DNA from: Demequina phytophila
GTDB taxonomy: Bacteria > Actinomycetota > Actinomycetes > Actinomycetales > Demequinaceae
Direction of reading: 5' to 3'
Length of the DNA stretch: 64,000 bases
Assembly: GCF_000971135.1 (NCBI RefSeq)
Contig: NZ_BBLW01000005.1
Span: forward strand, 1 to 64,000
The translations under genes and the position numbers were made by a program. Below are positions 39,261 to 47,211 of this stretch, one piece after another (the first letter of the stretch is position 1; every line of letters begins with the position of its first letter). A model generated the notes under the pieces. The model saw only the letters and a program-made list of their open reading frames with translations, was not told where the DNA came from and did no database searches.

Positions 39261-40463
39261 ATGCGCGTCGACATCCTCACCCGCGAGTACCCGCCCCACG
39301 TCTACGGAGGCGCCGGAGTCCATGTCACGGAGCTCGCGGCGGTGCTGCGCGCGCACCTCGACGTGCGCGTCCGCGCGTTCGAGGGACCGCGCGACGAGCC
39401 CGGCGTGACCGGCTACGACGCACTCGGCGGCGGGGTGGGCGACGCGTCGCTCGACGTGCTCGCGCACAACCTGCCGATGGCGAAGGACTGCGGCGGCGCC
39501 GACATCGTCCACTCGCACACCTGGTACGCCAACATGGCCGGCCACCTGGCCGCGCGCCTGCACGGCATCCCGCACGTGCTGTCCGCGCACTCGCTCGAGC
39601 CGTTGCGGCCGTGGAAGGCCGAGCAGCTGGGCGGCGGGTACCGCGTGTCCAGCTGGATCGAGCAGACCGCCTACGAGGGTGCGGACGGGATCATCGCCGT
39701 GTCTGACGGCATGCGCAAGGACGTGCTGCGCTGCTACCCGGAGGTCGACCCCGGCAAGGTCCACGTGGTGCACAACGGCATCGACGTGGCCGGCTGGGCG
39801 CCCCCCGCGACGGACGAGGCGCGCGCGAAGGCCGATGCCGTGGTCGCCGAGCACGGCATCGACCCGAACCGCCCCGCGATCGTGTTCGTGGGCCGCATCA
39901 CGCGCCAGAAGGGCCTGCCGTACTTCCTCAAGGCGGTCGAACAGCTCCCGAAGGACATCCAGGTGGTCCTGTGCGCCGGGGCGCCCGACACCAAGGAGAT
40001 CGCCAGAGAGGTGTCCGGCGCGGTCGCGAAGCTCCAGGAGACCCGCGACGGCGTGATCTGGATCGAGAAGATGCTGCCGCGCCCCGAGCTCGTCGCGGTG
40101 CTGGACGCCTGCACCGCGTTCGTGTGCCCGTCGGTGTACGAGCCGCTCGGCATCGTCAACCTCGAGGCCATGGCCGTCGGCCTGCCCGTGGTGGCGACCG
40201 CGACGGGCGGCATCCCCGAGGTCGTGGTGCCCGGCGAGACCGGCACGCTCGTCCCGATCGAGCAGGTCCAGGACGGCACCGGCACCCCGCTCGACCCGGA
40301 GGGTTTCGCGAGGGATCTCGCCGACGCGCTCACCGCCATGGTGTCCGATCCCGCGCGCGCGAAGGCCATGGGCGAGGCCGGTCGCCGCCGCGCCGCGGAG
40401 AGCTTCTCCTGGGAGGCGATCGGGGAGAGGACCCTGAGCGTCTACCGCTCGATTCTTGGATAG
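39261..40463 (+). CDS. glgA: GT4-type glycogen synthase / GlgM (actinobacterial GlgA)
   Basis: A 400-residue GT-B glycosyltransferase of family GT4. Features are [18 protein letters not shown] at the N-terminus, [14 protein letters not shown] (about 212) and the donor site [19 protein letters not shown] (about 293-311). The actinobacterial group includes Rv1212c, shown in mycobacteria to make maltose-1-phosphate (GlgM) from ADP-glucose. Whether this copy is a GlgM or a classical synthase cannot be told. The N-terminus is fixed by a -10 seven nt before the ATG at 39261. It is paired with glgC, 70 bp away on the other strand. Confidence 0.93.
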   Translation: MRVDILTREYPPHVYGGAGVHVTELAAVLRAHLDVRVRAFEGPRDEPGVTGYDALGGGVGDASLDVLAHNLPMAKDCGGADIVHSHTWYANMAGHLAARLHGIPHVLSAHSLEPLRPWKAEQLGGGYRVSSWIEQTAYEGADGIIAVSDGMRKDVLRCYPEVDPGKVHVVHNGIDVAGWAPPATDEARAKADAVVAEHGIDPNRPAIVFVGRITRQKGLPYFLKAVEQLPKDIQVVLCAGAPDTKEIAREVSGAVAKLQETRDGVIWIEKMLPRPELVAVLDACTAFVCPSVYEPLGIVNLEAMAVGLPVVATATGGIPEVVVPGETGTLVPIEQVQDGTGTPLDPEGFARDLADALTAMVSDPARAKAMGEAGRRRAAESFSWEAIGERTLSVYRSILG

Positions 40464-40466
40464 GCT
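40461..40466 (+). promoter_or_regulatory. Leaderless-type -10 for the ABC ATPase gene
   Basis: TAGGCT, starting with the glgA stop codon TAG, ends 8 nt before the ATG at 40475. Confidence 0.45.
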
Positions 40467-40474
40467 CACCTGCC

Positions 40475-41257
40475 ATGACTGAGGTGCTCGGGTTCGAGGG
40501 CGTGCGCGTCCGCCGCGGTGACAACGAGATCCTCCGGGACGTGTCCTGGAGCGTCTCCGACACGGACCGCTGGGTGATCCTCGGCCCCAACGGCGCGGGC
40601 AAGACCACGCTGCTGTCGATCGCGTCCGCGCGGATGTTCCCGACCGAGGGTTCCGCCACCATCCTCGACGAGCGCCTCGGCGACACCGATACCCGCGAGC
40701 TGCGCGTCCGCGTGGGCCTGTCGAGCGCCGCGCTCGCGGACCGCATCCCCCCGCACGAGACGGTCCGCAACGTGGTGATGACCGCCGCGCATGGCGTGAC
40801 CGGTCGCTGGCAGGAGGAGTACGACAGCTTCGACGAGGACCGCGCCGACGCGCTGCTGTGGGCGTTCGGGATGGCTGACTTCGCGCAGCGCGAGTTCGGC
40901 ACCCTGTCCGAGGGCGAGCGCAAGCGCGTGCAGGTGGCCCGAGCGCTCATGCCCGACCCGGAGCTGCTGCTGCTCGACGAGCCCGCCGCGGGCCTCGACC
41001 TGGGCGGCCGCGAGGAGCTCCTCGAGGCGCTGCGCGAGCTCGCGGGGGACCACCGCTCGCCCGCGATCGTCATGGTGACGCACCACGTCGAGGAGATCCC
41101 GGTGGGCTTCACCCACGTGCTGCTGCTGCGCGACGGCGCGGTGGTCGCGGCCGGGCCCCTCGAGTCGACGCTCACGTCCGAGTCGCTGTCGCAGACGTAC
41201 GGCATGCCGGTGCAGCTGACCGCCGCGGGCGGGCGCTACTCCGCGCGCCGCGTCTAG
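40475..41257 (+). CDS. Stand-alone ABC transporter ATP-binding protein
   Basis: A 260-residue ABC ATPase with Walker A GPNGAGKTT (37-45), an atypical signature LSEGERKRVQVARAL (about 143), Walker B LLLLDEPAAGLD and H-loop VTHHVEEIP. No permease gene is adjacent. The LSEGE signature and VTHHVEEIP are typical of the YlmA-like ATPases that stand alone in many actinobacteria; the partner is unknown. Upstream it lies 11 nt after glgA; downstream an Rrf2 regulator starts 5 nt later. Confidence 0.87.
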   Translation: MTEVLGFEGVRVRRGDNEILRDVSWSVSDTDRWVILGPNGAGKTTLLSIASARMFPTEGSATILDERLGDTDTRELRVRVGLSSAALADRIPPHETVRNVVMTAAHGVTGRWQEEYDSFDEDRADALLWAFGMADFAQREFGTLSEGERKRVQVARALMPDPELLLLDEPAAGLDLGGREELLEALRELAGDHRSPAIVMVTHHVEEIPVGFTHVLLLRDGAVVAAGPLESTLTSESLSQTYGMPVQLTAAGGRYSARRV

Positions 41258-41262
41258 CCGCG

Positions 41263-41736
41263 ATGAAGGTCTCGGCCCGCGCCGACTACGCCCTGAGGGC
41301 GGTGGCGGAGCTCGCGCGCGCCGATGCGCCGCGCACCACCGGCGAGATCGCCGCGAACCAGGGGATCCCCCGCAAGTTCCTCGAGGGGATCCTCACGGCG
41401 CTGCGCGACGACGGCCTGGTGATCGGCCAGCGCGGCATCGGCGGCGGCTACCGCCTCACGCGCGACGCGGCCGACATCACGCTCGCGGACGTGGTCCGGT
41501 CGGTCGACGGACCCCTCATCTACGTGCGCGGCGAGCGCCCGTCCGGCCTCGAGTACGACGGCGCCGCCTCCGAGCTGCTCACCATCTGGGTCGCCGTGCG
41601 CGCGAGCATCCGCGCCGTGCTCGAGCGCGTCACCGTCGCGGACCTCGCGACAGGGGAGCTTCCCGGCGAGATCCGATCACTTGTCGAGGACCAAGCTGCC
41701 TGGGAGGACGCCCAAACAAACCTACTTGGCGAGTAG
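41263..41736 (+). CDS. Rrf2 family transcriptional regulator without cysteines
   Basis: A 157-residue Rrf2 protein with a winged HTH (KVSARADYALRAVAELA, IPRKFLEGILTALRDDGLV, GIGGGYRLTRDAADITLADV). It has no cysteine at all, so it cannot hold the Fe-S cluster of IscR or NsrR and is more like CymR-type members that respond to a protein partner or metabolite. It lies 5 nt after the ABC gene and 87 bp before the TauE-type exporter, whose promoter is covered by a palindrome. I infer that it represses that exporter. Confidence 0.88.
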   Translation: MKVSARADYALRAVAELARADAPRTTGEIAANQGIPRKFLEGILTALRDDGLVIGQRGIGGGYRLTRDAADITLADVVRSVDGPLIYVRGERPSGLEYDGAASELLTIWVAVRASIRAVLERVTVADLATGELPGEIRSLVEDQAAWEDAQTNLLGE

Positions 41737-41768
41737 GAATTGATTCCTACCTACTAGGTGGGTATGGT
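41733..41768 (+). promoter_or_regulatory. Promoter with palindromic operator upstream of the TauE gene
   Basis: TTGATT (41740-41745), a 17-nt spacer and TATGGT (41763-41768) form a good -35/-10 pair. The palindrome TAGGAAT-TG-ATTCCTA (41734-41749) overlaps the -35 and the Rrf2 stop codon. CCTACT/AGTAGG repeats surround it. This is the layout of a repressor site, and the adjacent Rrf2 protein is the obvious binder. Confidence 0.65.
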
Positions 41769-41823
41769 TTGTCTCATCTCGACCCATGGCCGCGCCCGCG
41801 GCCGGCTCGGGAGGAGGCATCTC

Positions 41824-42741
41824 ATGCGTTCTCTTGTCCTGCTGGCGATCGTCGGCTTCGGCGCGCAGCTCGTCGACGGCAGCCTCGGCATGGCGTACGG
41901 CGTCACCTCGTCGACCCTCATGCTGGCCGTGGGTCTGAGCCCGGCGATCGCGTCGGCCACCGTCCACCTCGCGGAGGTGGGCACCACGCTCGCGTCCGGC
42001 GCGGCGCACGCCCGCTTCGGCAACGTCGACTGGCGCGTGGTGTGGCGCGTGGGCGTCCCCGGCGCGATCGGCGCGTTCGCGGGCGCCACGTTCCTCTCGA
42101 ACCTGTCCACCGAGGCGGCCGGCCCGATCATGGCGATGCTGCTGTTCGGCCTGGGCGTCTACGTCCTCACGCGCTTCACCGGCACCAAGGTGAGCGCGGA
42201 CAAGGCCAAGCGGCCGCTCCGCTCGCGCTTCCTCGCCCCGCTCGGCCTCGTGGCCGGATTCGTCGATGCGACCGGCGGCGGCGGGTGGGGTCCCATCGGC
42301 ACCCCGACCCTGCTCGCGTCGGGCCGCATGGAGCCTCGCAAGGTGATCGGCTCGATCGACACCTCCGAGTTCCTGGTCGCCGCCGCCGCGTCCGTCGGCT
42401 TCATCTTCGGCCTCGGCACCTCCGGTATCGACTTCGGCTGGGTGCTCGCGCTGCTCGCCGGCGGCCTGCTCGCGGCACCCCTCGCCGCGTGGCTCGTGCG
42501 CCTCGTCCCGCCGCGCATGCTGGGCGCCGCGGTCGGCGGCATGATCCTGCTCACCAACGCGCGCACGCTGCTCCACACGGACGCGCTCGCCGCCGTCGCG
42601 CCCTACAGCTGGGCCGTCTACGCGGCCATCGTGAGCGTCTGGGCATGGGCCATCGCCCGGGCCTGGAAGGGCCACCGCGCGGACGTCGAGGCGCGCAAGG
42701 CGCTCGAGGTCGCGGCCCCCTCCGAGGCGACCGCCGCGTAA
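41824..42741 (+). CDS. TauE/SafE family sulfite exporter-like membrane protein
   Basis: A 305-residue membrane protein with about eight helices in two homologous halves, each starting with a family motif: QLVDGSLGMAYGVTSST and AGFVDATGGGGWGPIGTP. TauE/SafE proteins export sulfite, sulfoacetate or related anions. Since Rrf2 regulators such as CymR control sulfur metabolism, a sulfur role is plausible. GGAGGAGG lies 7 nt before the ATG at 41824; a 22-codon in-frame extension upstream is rejected because it runs through the promoter. Confidence 0.9.
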   Translation: MRSLVLLAIVGFGAQLVDGSLGMAYGVTSSTLMLAVGLSPAIASATVHLAEVGTTLASGAAHARFGNVDWRVVWRVGVPGAIGAFAGATFLSNLSTEAAGPIMAMLLFGLGVYVLTRFTGTKVSADKAKRPLRSRFLAPLGLVAGFVDATGGGGWGPIGTPTLLASGRMEPRKVIGSIDTSEFLVAAAASVGFIFGLGTSGIDFGWVLALLAGGLLAAPLAAWLVRLVPPRMLGAAVGGMILLTNARTLLHTDALAAVAPYSWAVYAAIVSVWAWAIARAWKGHRADVEARKALEVAAPSEATAA

Positions 42742-42763
42742 GCCTCACGGCCGCTCCGGCTCA

Positions 42764-42797
42764 GGGCGCGCATCGTCCCCGCGGACGATGCGCGCCC
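42764..42797. terminator. Hairpin terminator made of two inverted GACGATGC copies
   Basis: GGGCGCGCATCGTCC (42764-42778) and GGACGATGCGCGCCC (42783-42797) are perfect 15-nt inverted copies around a 4-nt loop, 22 nt after the TauE stop. The downstream sequence TTCGTC is only weakly T-rich. Confidence 0.75.
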
Positions 42798-42838
42798 TTC
42801 GTCGTCCCTGCTAGCGTCGCATTGACAAGGAGGACGCT

Positions 42839-43282
42839 GTGGAACAGTTCCTGTGGTGGTTCATTGCGGCGATGATTCTCGGGGCCATCGAGATCTTCAC
42901 GCTCGACCTGCTGTTCGCGATGCTCGCGGTCGGCGCGTTGGCCGGAGGCTTCGCCGCGCTGCTGGGGGCGCCGTGGTGGCTCGCGATGATCATCGCGCTC
43001 GCCGTCGCGGCGGCACTGATCGGGCTGCTGCGCCCGTTCCTGCTGCGCTCGCTGCGTGCGAAGGGTGGGGGAGCCCCGCAGACCAACACGGCCGCGCTGG
43101 TCGGCCGTGGCGCGCGCGCGATCGACGAGGTCACCGAGACGCGCGGGCGAGTGAAGCTCAACGGGGAGGTGTGGTCGGCGCGCACCGAGGACGATGCGCA
43201 GGCCATCCCCGAGGGCACCGAGGTGACCGTGCTGAGGATCGATGGGGCGACCGCCGTGGTCGCGCCGCAGAAGGAGAGCTGA
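42839..43282 (+). CDS. NfeD-like membrane protein
   Basis: A 147-residue protein with two to three hydrophobic helices (about 3-30, 36-75) and a C-terminal beta-barrel OB-type domain (about 88-145, LVGRGARAIDEVTETRGRVKLNGEVWSA in part) typical of short NfeD proteins. These are encoded next to SPFH proteins and are thought to act with them in membrane microdomains. GTG 42839 has AAGGAGG 6 nt upstream. It ends 1 nt before the SPFH gene, consistent with one functional unit. Confidence 0.9.
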   Translation: MEQFLWWFIAAMILGAIEIFTLDLLFAMLAVGALAGGFAALLGAPWWLAMIIALAVAAALIGLLRPFLLRSLRAKGGGAPQTNTAALVGRGARAIDEVTETRGRVKLNGEVWSARTEDDAQAIPEGTEVTVLRIDGATAVVAPQKES

Positions 43283-43283
43283 G

Positions 43284-44360
43284 ATGGACAACGTCGGAAC
43301 CATCGTGATCTGGGTCGCGATCGCGGTCCTCGCGATCTTCGTCATCACGGCGATCGCGCGCGCGATCATCGTGGTGCAGCAGACTCAGGCGTACCTGGTG
43401 GAGCGGCTCGGCCGCTATCACGCCACCATGGACGCGGGTCTGCACCTGCTGGTCCCGTTCATCGACAAGGTGCGTGCCAAGGTCGACCTGCGCGAGATGG
43501 TGTACTCGTTCCCGCCGCAGTCGGTCATCACGTCGGACAACCTGGTGGTCGACATCGACACCGTCATCTACTTCCAGGTGACCGACCCCAAGTCCGCGGT
43601 CTACGAGATCGCCAACTACATCACCGGTGTGGAGCAGCTCACCGTCACCACGCTGCGCAACATCGTCGGCACCATGGACCTCGAGCAGACGCTCACCAGC
43701 CGTGACCAGATCAACGGCCAGCTGCGCGGCGTCCTCGACGACGCGACGGGCAAGTGGGGCATCCGCGTCAACCGCGTCGAGCTCAAGTCCATCGAGCCAC
43801 CGCTGTCGATCAAGGACTCGATGGAGAAGCAGATGCGCGCCGAGCGTGACCGTCGCGCCGCGATCCTCACGGCCGAGGGCTTCAAGCAGTCGCAGATCCT
43901 CACGGCCGAGGGCGAGAAGCAGTCCGCGATCCTCCGTGCGGAGGGCAACGCGCAGTCCCGCATCCTCGAGGCAGAGGGCGAGGCGCGCGCGATCCTCCAG
44001 GTGTTCGACGCCATCCACGAGGGCGACGCCGACTCCAAGCTGCTCGCGTACCAGTACCTGCAGATGCTTCCCGAGATCGCGAAGAACGAGTCCAACAAGG
44101 TGTGGTTCGTGCCGACCGAGTTCACGGGCGCGCTCAAGTCGATCTCCGCGGCATTCGGCGAGGAGGAGGCGCCGTCTCCGCTCGAGCGTGACCCCGAGCG
44201 GGCCAAGCGGGCCGGCTCGCGCATCACCTCCGCGCTCGCGGATCCCCGCGCCGCGCTCGAGGAGGCCCGTCGCCAGGCCGAGGGTGTGTCCGCGGAGGCC
44301 GAGCAGGCCGGCTCCGCCTCGGGCAAGCCGTTCGACCCGGATGCCGAGAAGGGTCAGTAG
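43284..44360 (+). CDS. SPFH/Band 7 (stomatin/prohibitin-like) protein
   Basis: A 358-residue protein: membrane anchor at about 6-28, SPFH domain from 30 to about 190 (YLVERLGRYHATMDAGLH, then VDLREMVYSFPPQSV), and a long coiled coil (about 190-260) with Ala-Glu repeats (ILTAEGEKQSAILRAEGNAQ). It resembles QmcA/stomatin proteins, which assemble in membranes and regulate proteases or membrane order. AAGGAG lies 8 nt upstream. The NfeD gene before it is the usual partner. Confidence 0.92.
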   Translation: MDNVGTIVIWVAIAVLAIFVITAIARAIIVVQQTQAYLVERLGRYHATMDAGLHLLVPFIDKVRAKVDLREMVYSFPPQSVITSDNLVVDIDTVIYFQVTDPKSAVYEIANYITGVEQLTVTTLRNIVGTMDLEQTLTSRDQINGQLRGVLDDATGKWGIRVNRVELKSIEPPLSIKDSMEKQMRAERDRRAAILTAEGFKQSQILTAEGEKQSAILRAEGNAQSRILEAEGEARAILQVFDAIHEGDADSKLLAYQYLQMLPEIAKNESNKVWFVPTEFTGALKSISAAFGEEEAPSPLERDPERAKRAGSRITSALADPRAALEEARRQAEGVSAEAEQAGSASGKPFDPDAEKGQ

Positions 44361-44370
44361 GTTCCGGAGG

Positions 44371-44378
44371 GACGATGC
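44371..44378. repeat. GACGATGC motif copy just after the SPFH gene
   Basis: The motif lies in GAGGGACGATGCGGCGG, 10 nt past the SPFH stop and immediately before the terminator hairpin at 44380. Confidence 0.8.
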
Positions 44379-44379
44379 G

Positions 44380-44413
44380 GCGGGCCCCGGGGGAGCGATC
44401 CCTCGGGGCCCGC
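44380..44413. terminator. Hairpin terminator after the SPFH gene
   Basis: GCGGGCCCCG (44380-44389) pairs with CGGGGCCCGC (44404-44413), and the inner bases GGGA/TCCC extend the stem. There is no T-run. It lies between convergent genes and can serve both. Confidence 0.7.
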
Positions 44414-44462
44414 TGTCGCGTCCGGGGCGTGACGGCGGCACCCGGGCGCGACGCCTCCCTCG

Positions 44463-45485
44463 CTACGGGCCGGGAGGGGCGCCCGCCGGCGCCTCGGGCG
44501 GCTCCGCAGGCGGCGTCTCGGGACGGCGCTCGCGTACCAGCCACACCGCGAGCGCGACCAGCACCAGCCCGGTGGCCATCACCGCGACCCACGTCGCGAC
44601 CGCGTCGCCCACCAGCTCGCTGATGAGCCGCGGCACCGCGACCAGCAGCCCGATCCCGCCGGGCACGATCAGCGGCATGAGGCGCGCGGTCCCGACCGCG
44701 AGCGCGATCATCGCGACAGCCAGCGCGACCGCGGCCGCGAGGATGATGATGCGCCCGTCGCCCGCGGCCGCGGTCTGCATCCCCAGCACCGCGAGGAGGC
44801 CGCCGGCGGCGAGCGCGATCGACGGGGGCCCCAGGAGGCGCGCCGCCCCGAGCGCGGCCCACGCCACGCCGAGCGTCGCCCAGGCGACGCCCATCCAGGT
44901 GGAGTCCACGGAGTCGTCCCAGGGGGAGACGACGGCCGTGAGCACGGCGGCGAGCGACGCGAGCAGCGCGAGCTGCGCGAGCGCGCGTCGGCGCAGCGCG
45001 TAGACCGTCGCCGCGACCACGGCGAGCGTCCCCGTCACCCACCTGGCCAGCGCATCGTCCCCCGTGAGCCCCGCGACGTCGTGCGCCACCACCCAGGAGA
45101 GCCACCCTGACAGGGCCACCGTGGCGAGCAGCAGGACGGAGGCGAGGCGCTGCGCGGACGGCTGCGCGGCGCGCGCGGCGAGGATCCCGCCCGCGGCGAC
45201 CACCGCGGTGAGGGTGAGGACCAGCGCGAGACGCGCGACGTCGCCCAGGTCCTGCCACGTGCGGCCCACCACGAACGCCGCCCCGGACACGGCGAGCACC
45301 GCGCCCAGGTAGCCGACGATCTCGCCGACCACCGCGAGCGCACGGGGTGGGGGCGTGACGGGCTGGGGTGTGGCGGGTTCCGGGGCGCCGTGCTCGGCCT
45401 CGTAGCGGCGCACCTCTGCCGCCTGCTCGGGCGTGATGAGCCCCTGCTCGACCCACCTGTCGAGGCTGATGTCCACGCTGTGCAT
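44463..45485 (-). CDS. DUF2157 domain-containing polytopic membrane protein
   Basis: A 340-residue protein. Residues 1-30 form a cytosolic helical segment (LDRWVEQGLITPEQAAEVRRYE), the DUF2157 hallmark, followed by a Pro-rich linker and about ten hydrophobic helices. The function is unknown. The last 20 residues are Pro/Ala/Glu-rich. The start is ATG 45485, with GGAGG 6 nt upstream; a longer frame reaches 45593 without support. It is divergent from the SpoU methyltransferase gene. Confidence 0.82.
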   Translation of the reverse strand: MHSVDISLDRWVEQGLITPEQAAEVRRYEAEHGAPEPATPQPVTPPPRALAVVGEIVGYLGAVLAVSGAAFVVGRTWQDLGDVARLALVLTLTAVVAAGGILAARAAQPSAQRLASVLLLATVALSGWLSWVVAHDVAGLTGDDALARWVTGTLAVVAATVYALRRRALAQLALLASLAAVLTAVVSPWDDSVDSTWMGVAWATLGVAWAALGAARLLGPPSIALAAGGLLAVLGMQTAAAGDGRIIILAAAVALAVAMIALAVGTARLMPLIVPGGIGLLVAVPRLISELVGDAVATWVAVMATGLVLVALAVWLVRERRPETPPAEPPEAPAGAPPGP

Positions 45486-45591
45486 GACCGCCTCCCTCCG
45501 GCGGCGGCGACATCGTCGTCGTCGCTTCCAGGTTACGCCCGGGGGCATGCGCGCGCCCCTGCGGACGGCCGGGTGCTGGGATGATGGCGCC

Positions 45592-46392
45592 ATGCCCGTG
45601 ATCGCGATCGACGACCCCGCCGACCCCCGCCTCGCCGACTACCGCGGCCTCACCGACGTGGCGTTGCGCCGCGTCCTCGAGCCCGAGCGCGGCCTGTACA
45701 TGGCGGAGGGCGCCAAGGTCATCGCGCGGGCGCTGCGCGCCGGGCATGCGGCGCGGTCGGTGCTGGTGAGCGAGCGGTGGCTCGAGTCGGTGGCGCCGCT
45801 GGTCCCGGACGAGGTGCCGGTGTATCTCGCGCCCGCGGCGCTGCTCGAGGACGTGACCGGTTACCAGGTGCATCGTGGTGCGCTCGCGTCGATGGAGCGG
45901 CCCGAGCTGCCCGCTTTGGCGGACCTTGCGCGGGACGCGCGCAGGATCGTGGTGCTCGAGGGGATCGTCGACCATACCAACGTGGGTGCGATCTTCCGTT
46001 CGGCCGCGGGGATCGGCGCGGACGCGGTGGTGGTGTCGCCCACGTGCGCGGACCCGCTCTACCGGCGGTCGGTGAAGGTCTCCATGGGGACCGTGTTCCA
46101 GGTGCCGTGGACGCGCGCGACCTCGTGGCCGGGGGCGCTCGACGAGCTGCGGGCGCTCGGCTTCACCGTGGGCGGGCTCGCGCTGACGGACGATGCGGTG
46201 GCGCTGGACGCCTTCGCCGCGACGGCGGGGGAGAGGGTCGCCCTGGTGATGGGCACCGAGGGCGACGGGCTCACCCGCCAGGCGCTCGCGCACGTCGACA
46301 CCGCGGTGGTCATCCCCATGCACGGGGGCGTGGACTCGCTCAACGTCGCCGCCGCCTCCGCCGTCGCGATGTGGGAGCTGCGCGCGCGCTGA
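45592..46392 (+). CDS. SpoU/TrmH family RNA 2'-O-methyltransferase
   Basis: A 266-residue SPOUT methyltransferase. Motif 1 is HTNVGAIFRSAAGIGAD (about 128-144), motif 2 VMGTEGDGL (about 218) and motif 3 IPMHGGVDSLNVAAASAV (about 240-257), forming the knotted SAM site. The N-terminal 110 residues are an RNA-binding extension (DPADPRLADYRGLTD) as in TsnR/RlmB-like proteins. Target is rRNA or tRNA, not decidable here. GATGAT lies 6 nt before the ATG, a weaker version of the local -10 pattern. Confidence 0.92.
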   Translation: MPVIAIDDPADPRLADYRGLTDVALRRVLEPERGLYMAEGAKVIARALRAGHAARSVLVSERWLESVAPLVPDEVPVYLAPAALLEDVTGYQVHRGALASMERPELPALADLARDARRIVVLEGIVDHTNVGAIFRSAAGIGADAVVVSPTCADPLYRRSVKVSMGTVFQVPWTRATSWPGALDELRALGFTVGGLALTDDAVALDAFAATAGERVALVMGTEGDGLTRQALAHVDTAVVIPMHGGVDSLNVAAASAVAMWELRAR

Positions 46393-46446
46393 GCTCGCCC
46401 GGCCCCGCCCTCCGCGGCCGCCTTGCCCGGTGTCGGAGGGTGGGGT

Positions 46447-46452
46447 CATAAT
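46447..46452 (+). promoter_or_regulatory. Candidate -10 for the mutasome operon
   Basis: CATAAT lies directly before, and by one base inside, the first LexA box, so bound LexA would cover the start point. A TTGCCC at 46421 is a poor -35 with a 20-nt spacer. Confidence 0.4.
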
Positions 46453-46467
46453 CGAACATACGTTCGA
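46452..46467. promoter_or_regulatory. LexA (SOS) box 1
   Basis: TCGAAC-ATAC-GTTCGA is an exact match to the actinobacterial SOS box TCGAAC-N4-GTTCGA, 43 nt upstream of imuA'. Confidence 0.9.
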
Positions 46468-46479
46468 ACACATGTTCGA
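46464..46479. promoter_or_regulatory. LexA (SOS) box 2, overlapping box 1
   Basis: TCGAAC-ACAT-GTTCGA is also an exact match and shares TCGA (46464-46467) with box 1. The centres are 12 bp apart, a little over one helical turn. Confidence 0.88.
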
Positions 46480-46486
46480 ACGGGTG

Positions 46487-46494
46487 GACGATGC
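46487..46494. repeat. GACGATGC motif copy in the imuA' leader
   Basis: The motif lies between the second LexA box and the GGGAGG ribosome site (46495-46500) of imuA'. Confidence 0.75.
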
Positions 46495-46509
46495 GGGAGG
46501 TGAGCGGGC

Positions 46510-47211
46510 ATGGCGGAGACGGCCGAGACGAGGCTCGCCCGGGCACGCGAGGCGCTCGCGGGCGTCCAGCGGCGGGTCGGCACCACCCGCGAGACCTGGG
46601 ACGCGCCCACCCTGCCGCTCGCCCCGGTGCTCGACCAGGTGCTGCCGCAGGGGCTGCGGCGCGGCCAGGTGATCGCGGTGGCCGGGTCCACGTCGCTCAT
46701 GCTCGCGCTCGCGGCCGCCGCGTCGGAGGCGGGCTCCTGGACGGCGGCCGTGGGGCTGCCCTCGCTCGGGGTGGTGGCGGCGGCCAGGCGCGGCCTCGAG
46801 CTCGCGCGGCTCGCGCTCGTGCCGTACCCGGGCGCCCAGGCGGCCGCCGCGGCAGGCGCATGCGTGGACGGCATGGACGTGGTCCTGCTGGGCCCGCGCC
46901 TCGCGCTGTCCGAGGCGGACAGGCGTCGACTCGCCTCGCGCGCCAGGGAGCGCGGCGCGGTCATCGTCGCGGACGGGGCCTGGACGGGGGCGCACGTCAC
47001 GCTCACCGCGGTCGGGTCGCGCTGGCACGGGCTCGGCGCGGGCGACGGCCGGCTGCGCGGCAGGGATCTCACCGTGCGGGTCGAGGAGCGGCGCGGCGGC
47101 ACCGCGCGCCTGGTCACCGTGCCGCTCGACGGCGTCGGGACCCCGGTCCGTCGCGGCACGGGCGTGCCCGCGGTGCCCGGGCACGTGCGCGCGCTCGGGG
47201 GCGCGGCATGA
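46510..47211 (+). CDS. imuA: ImuA' (SulA/RecA-like mutasome subunit)
   Basis: A 233-residue protein with a degenerate RecA-like fold (VAGSTSLMLALAAAASEAGSW where a Walker A would be, VVLLGPRLALSEADRRRL later). It is the first component of the mutasome with ImuB and DnaE2, which performs error-prone translesion synthesis after DNA damage. GGGAGG lies 9 nt before the ATG and two LexA boxes precede it. It overlaps imuB by 4 nt (ATGA). Confidence 0.88.
   Translation: MAETAETRLARAREALAGVQRRVGTTRETWDAPTLPLAPVLDQVLPQGLRRGQVIAVAGSTSLMLALAAAASEAGSWTAAVGLPSLGVVAAARRGLELARLALVPYPGAQAAAAAGACVDGMDVVLLGPRLALSEADRRRLASRARERGAVIVADGAWTGAHVTLTAVGSRWHGLGAGDGRLRGRDLTVRVEERRGGTARLVTVPLDGVGTPVRRGTGVPAVPGHVRALGGAA

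Noticed and set aside
44224-47184. A 986-codon minus-strand frame.
   Set aside because: It runs against the SpoU methyltransferase and imuA' genes and through the LexA boxes; the translation is Arg/Gly/Pro-rich without domains.
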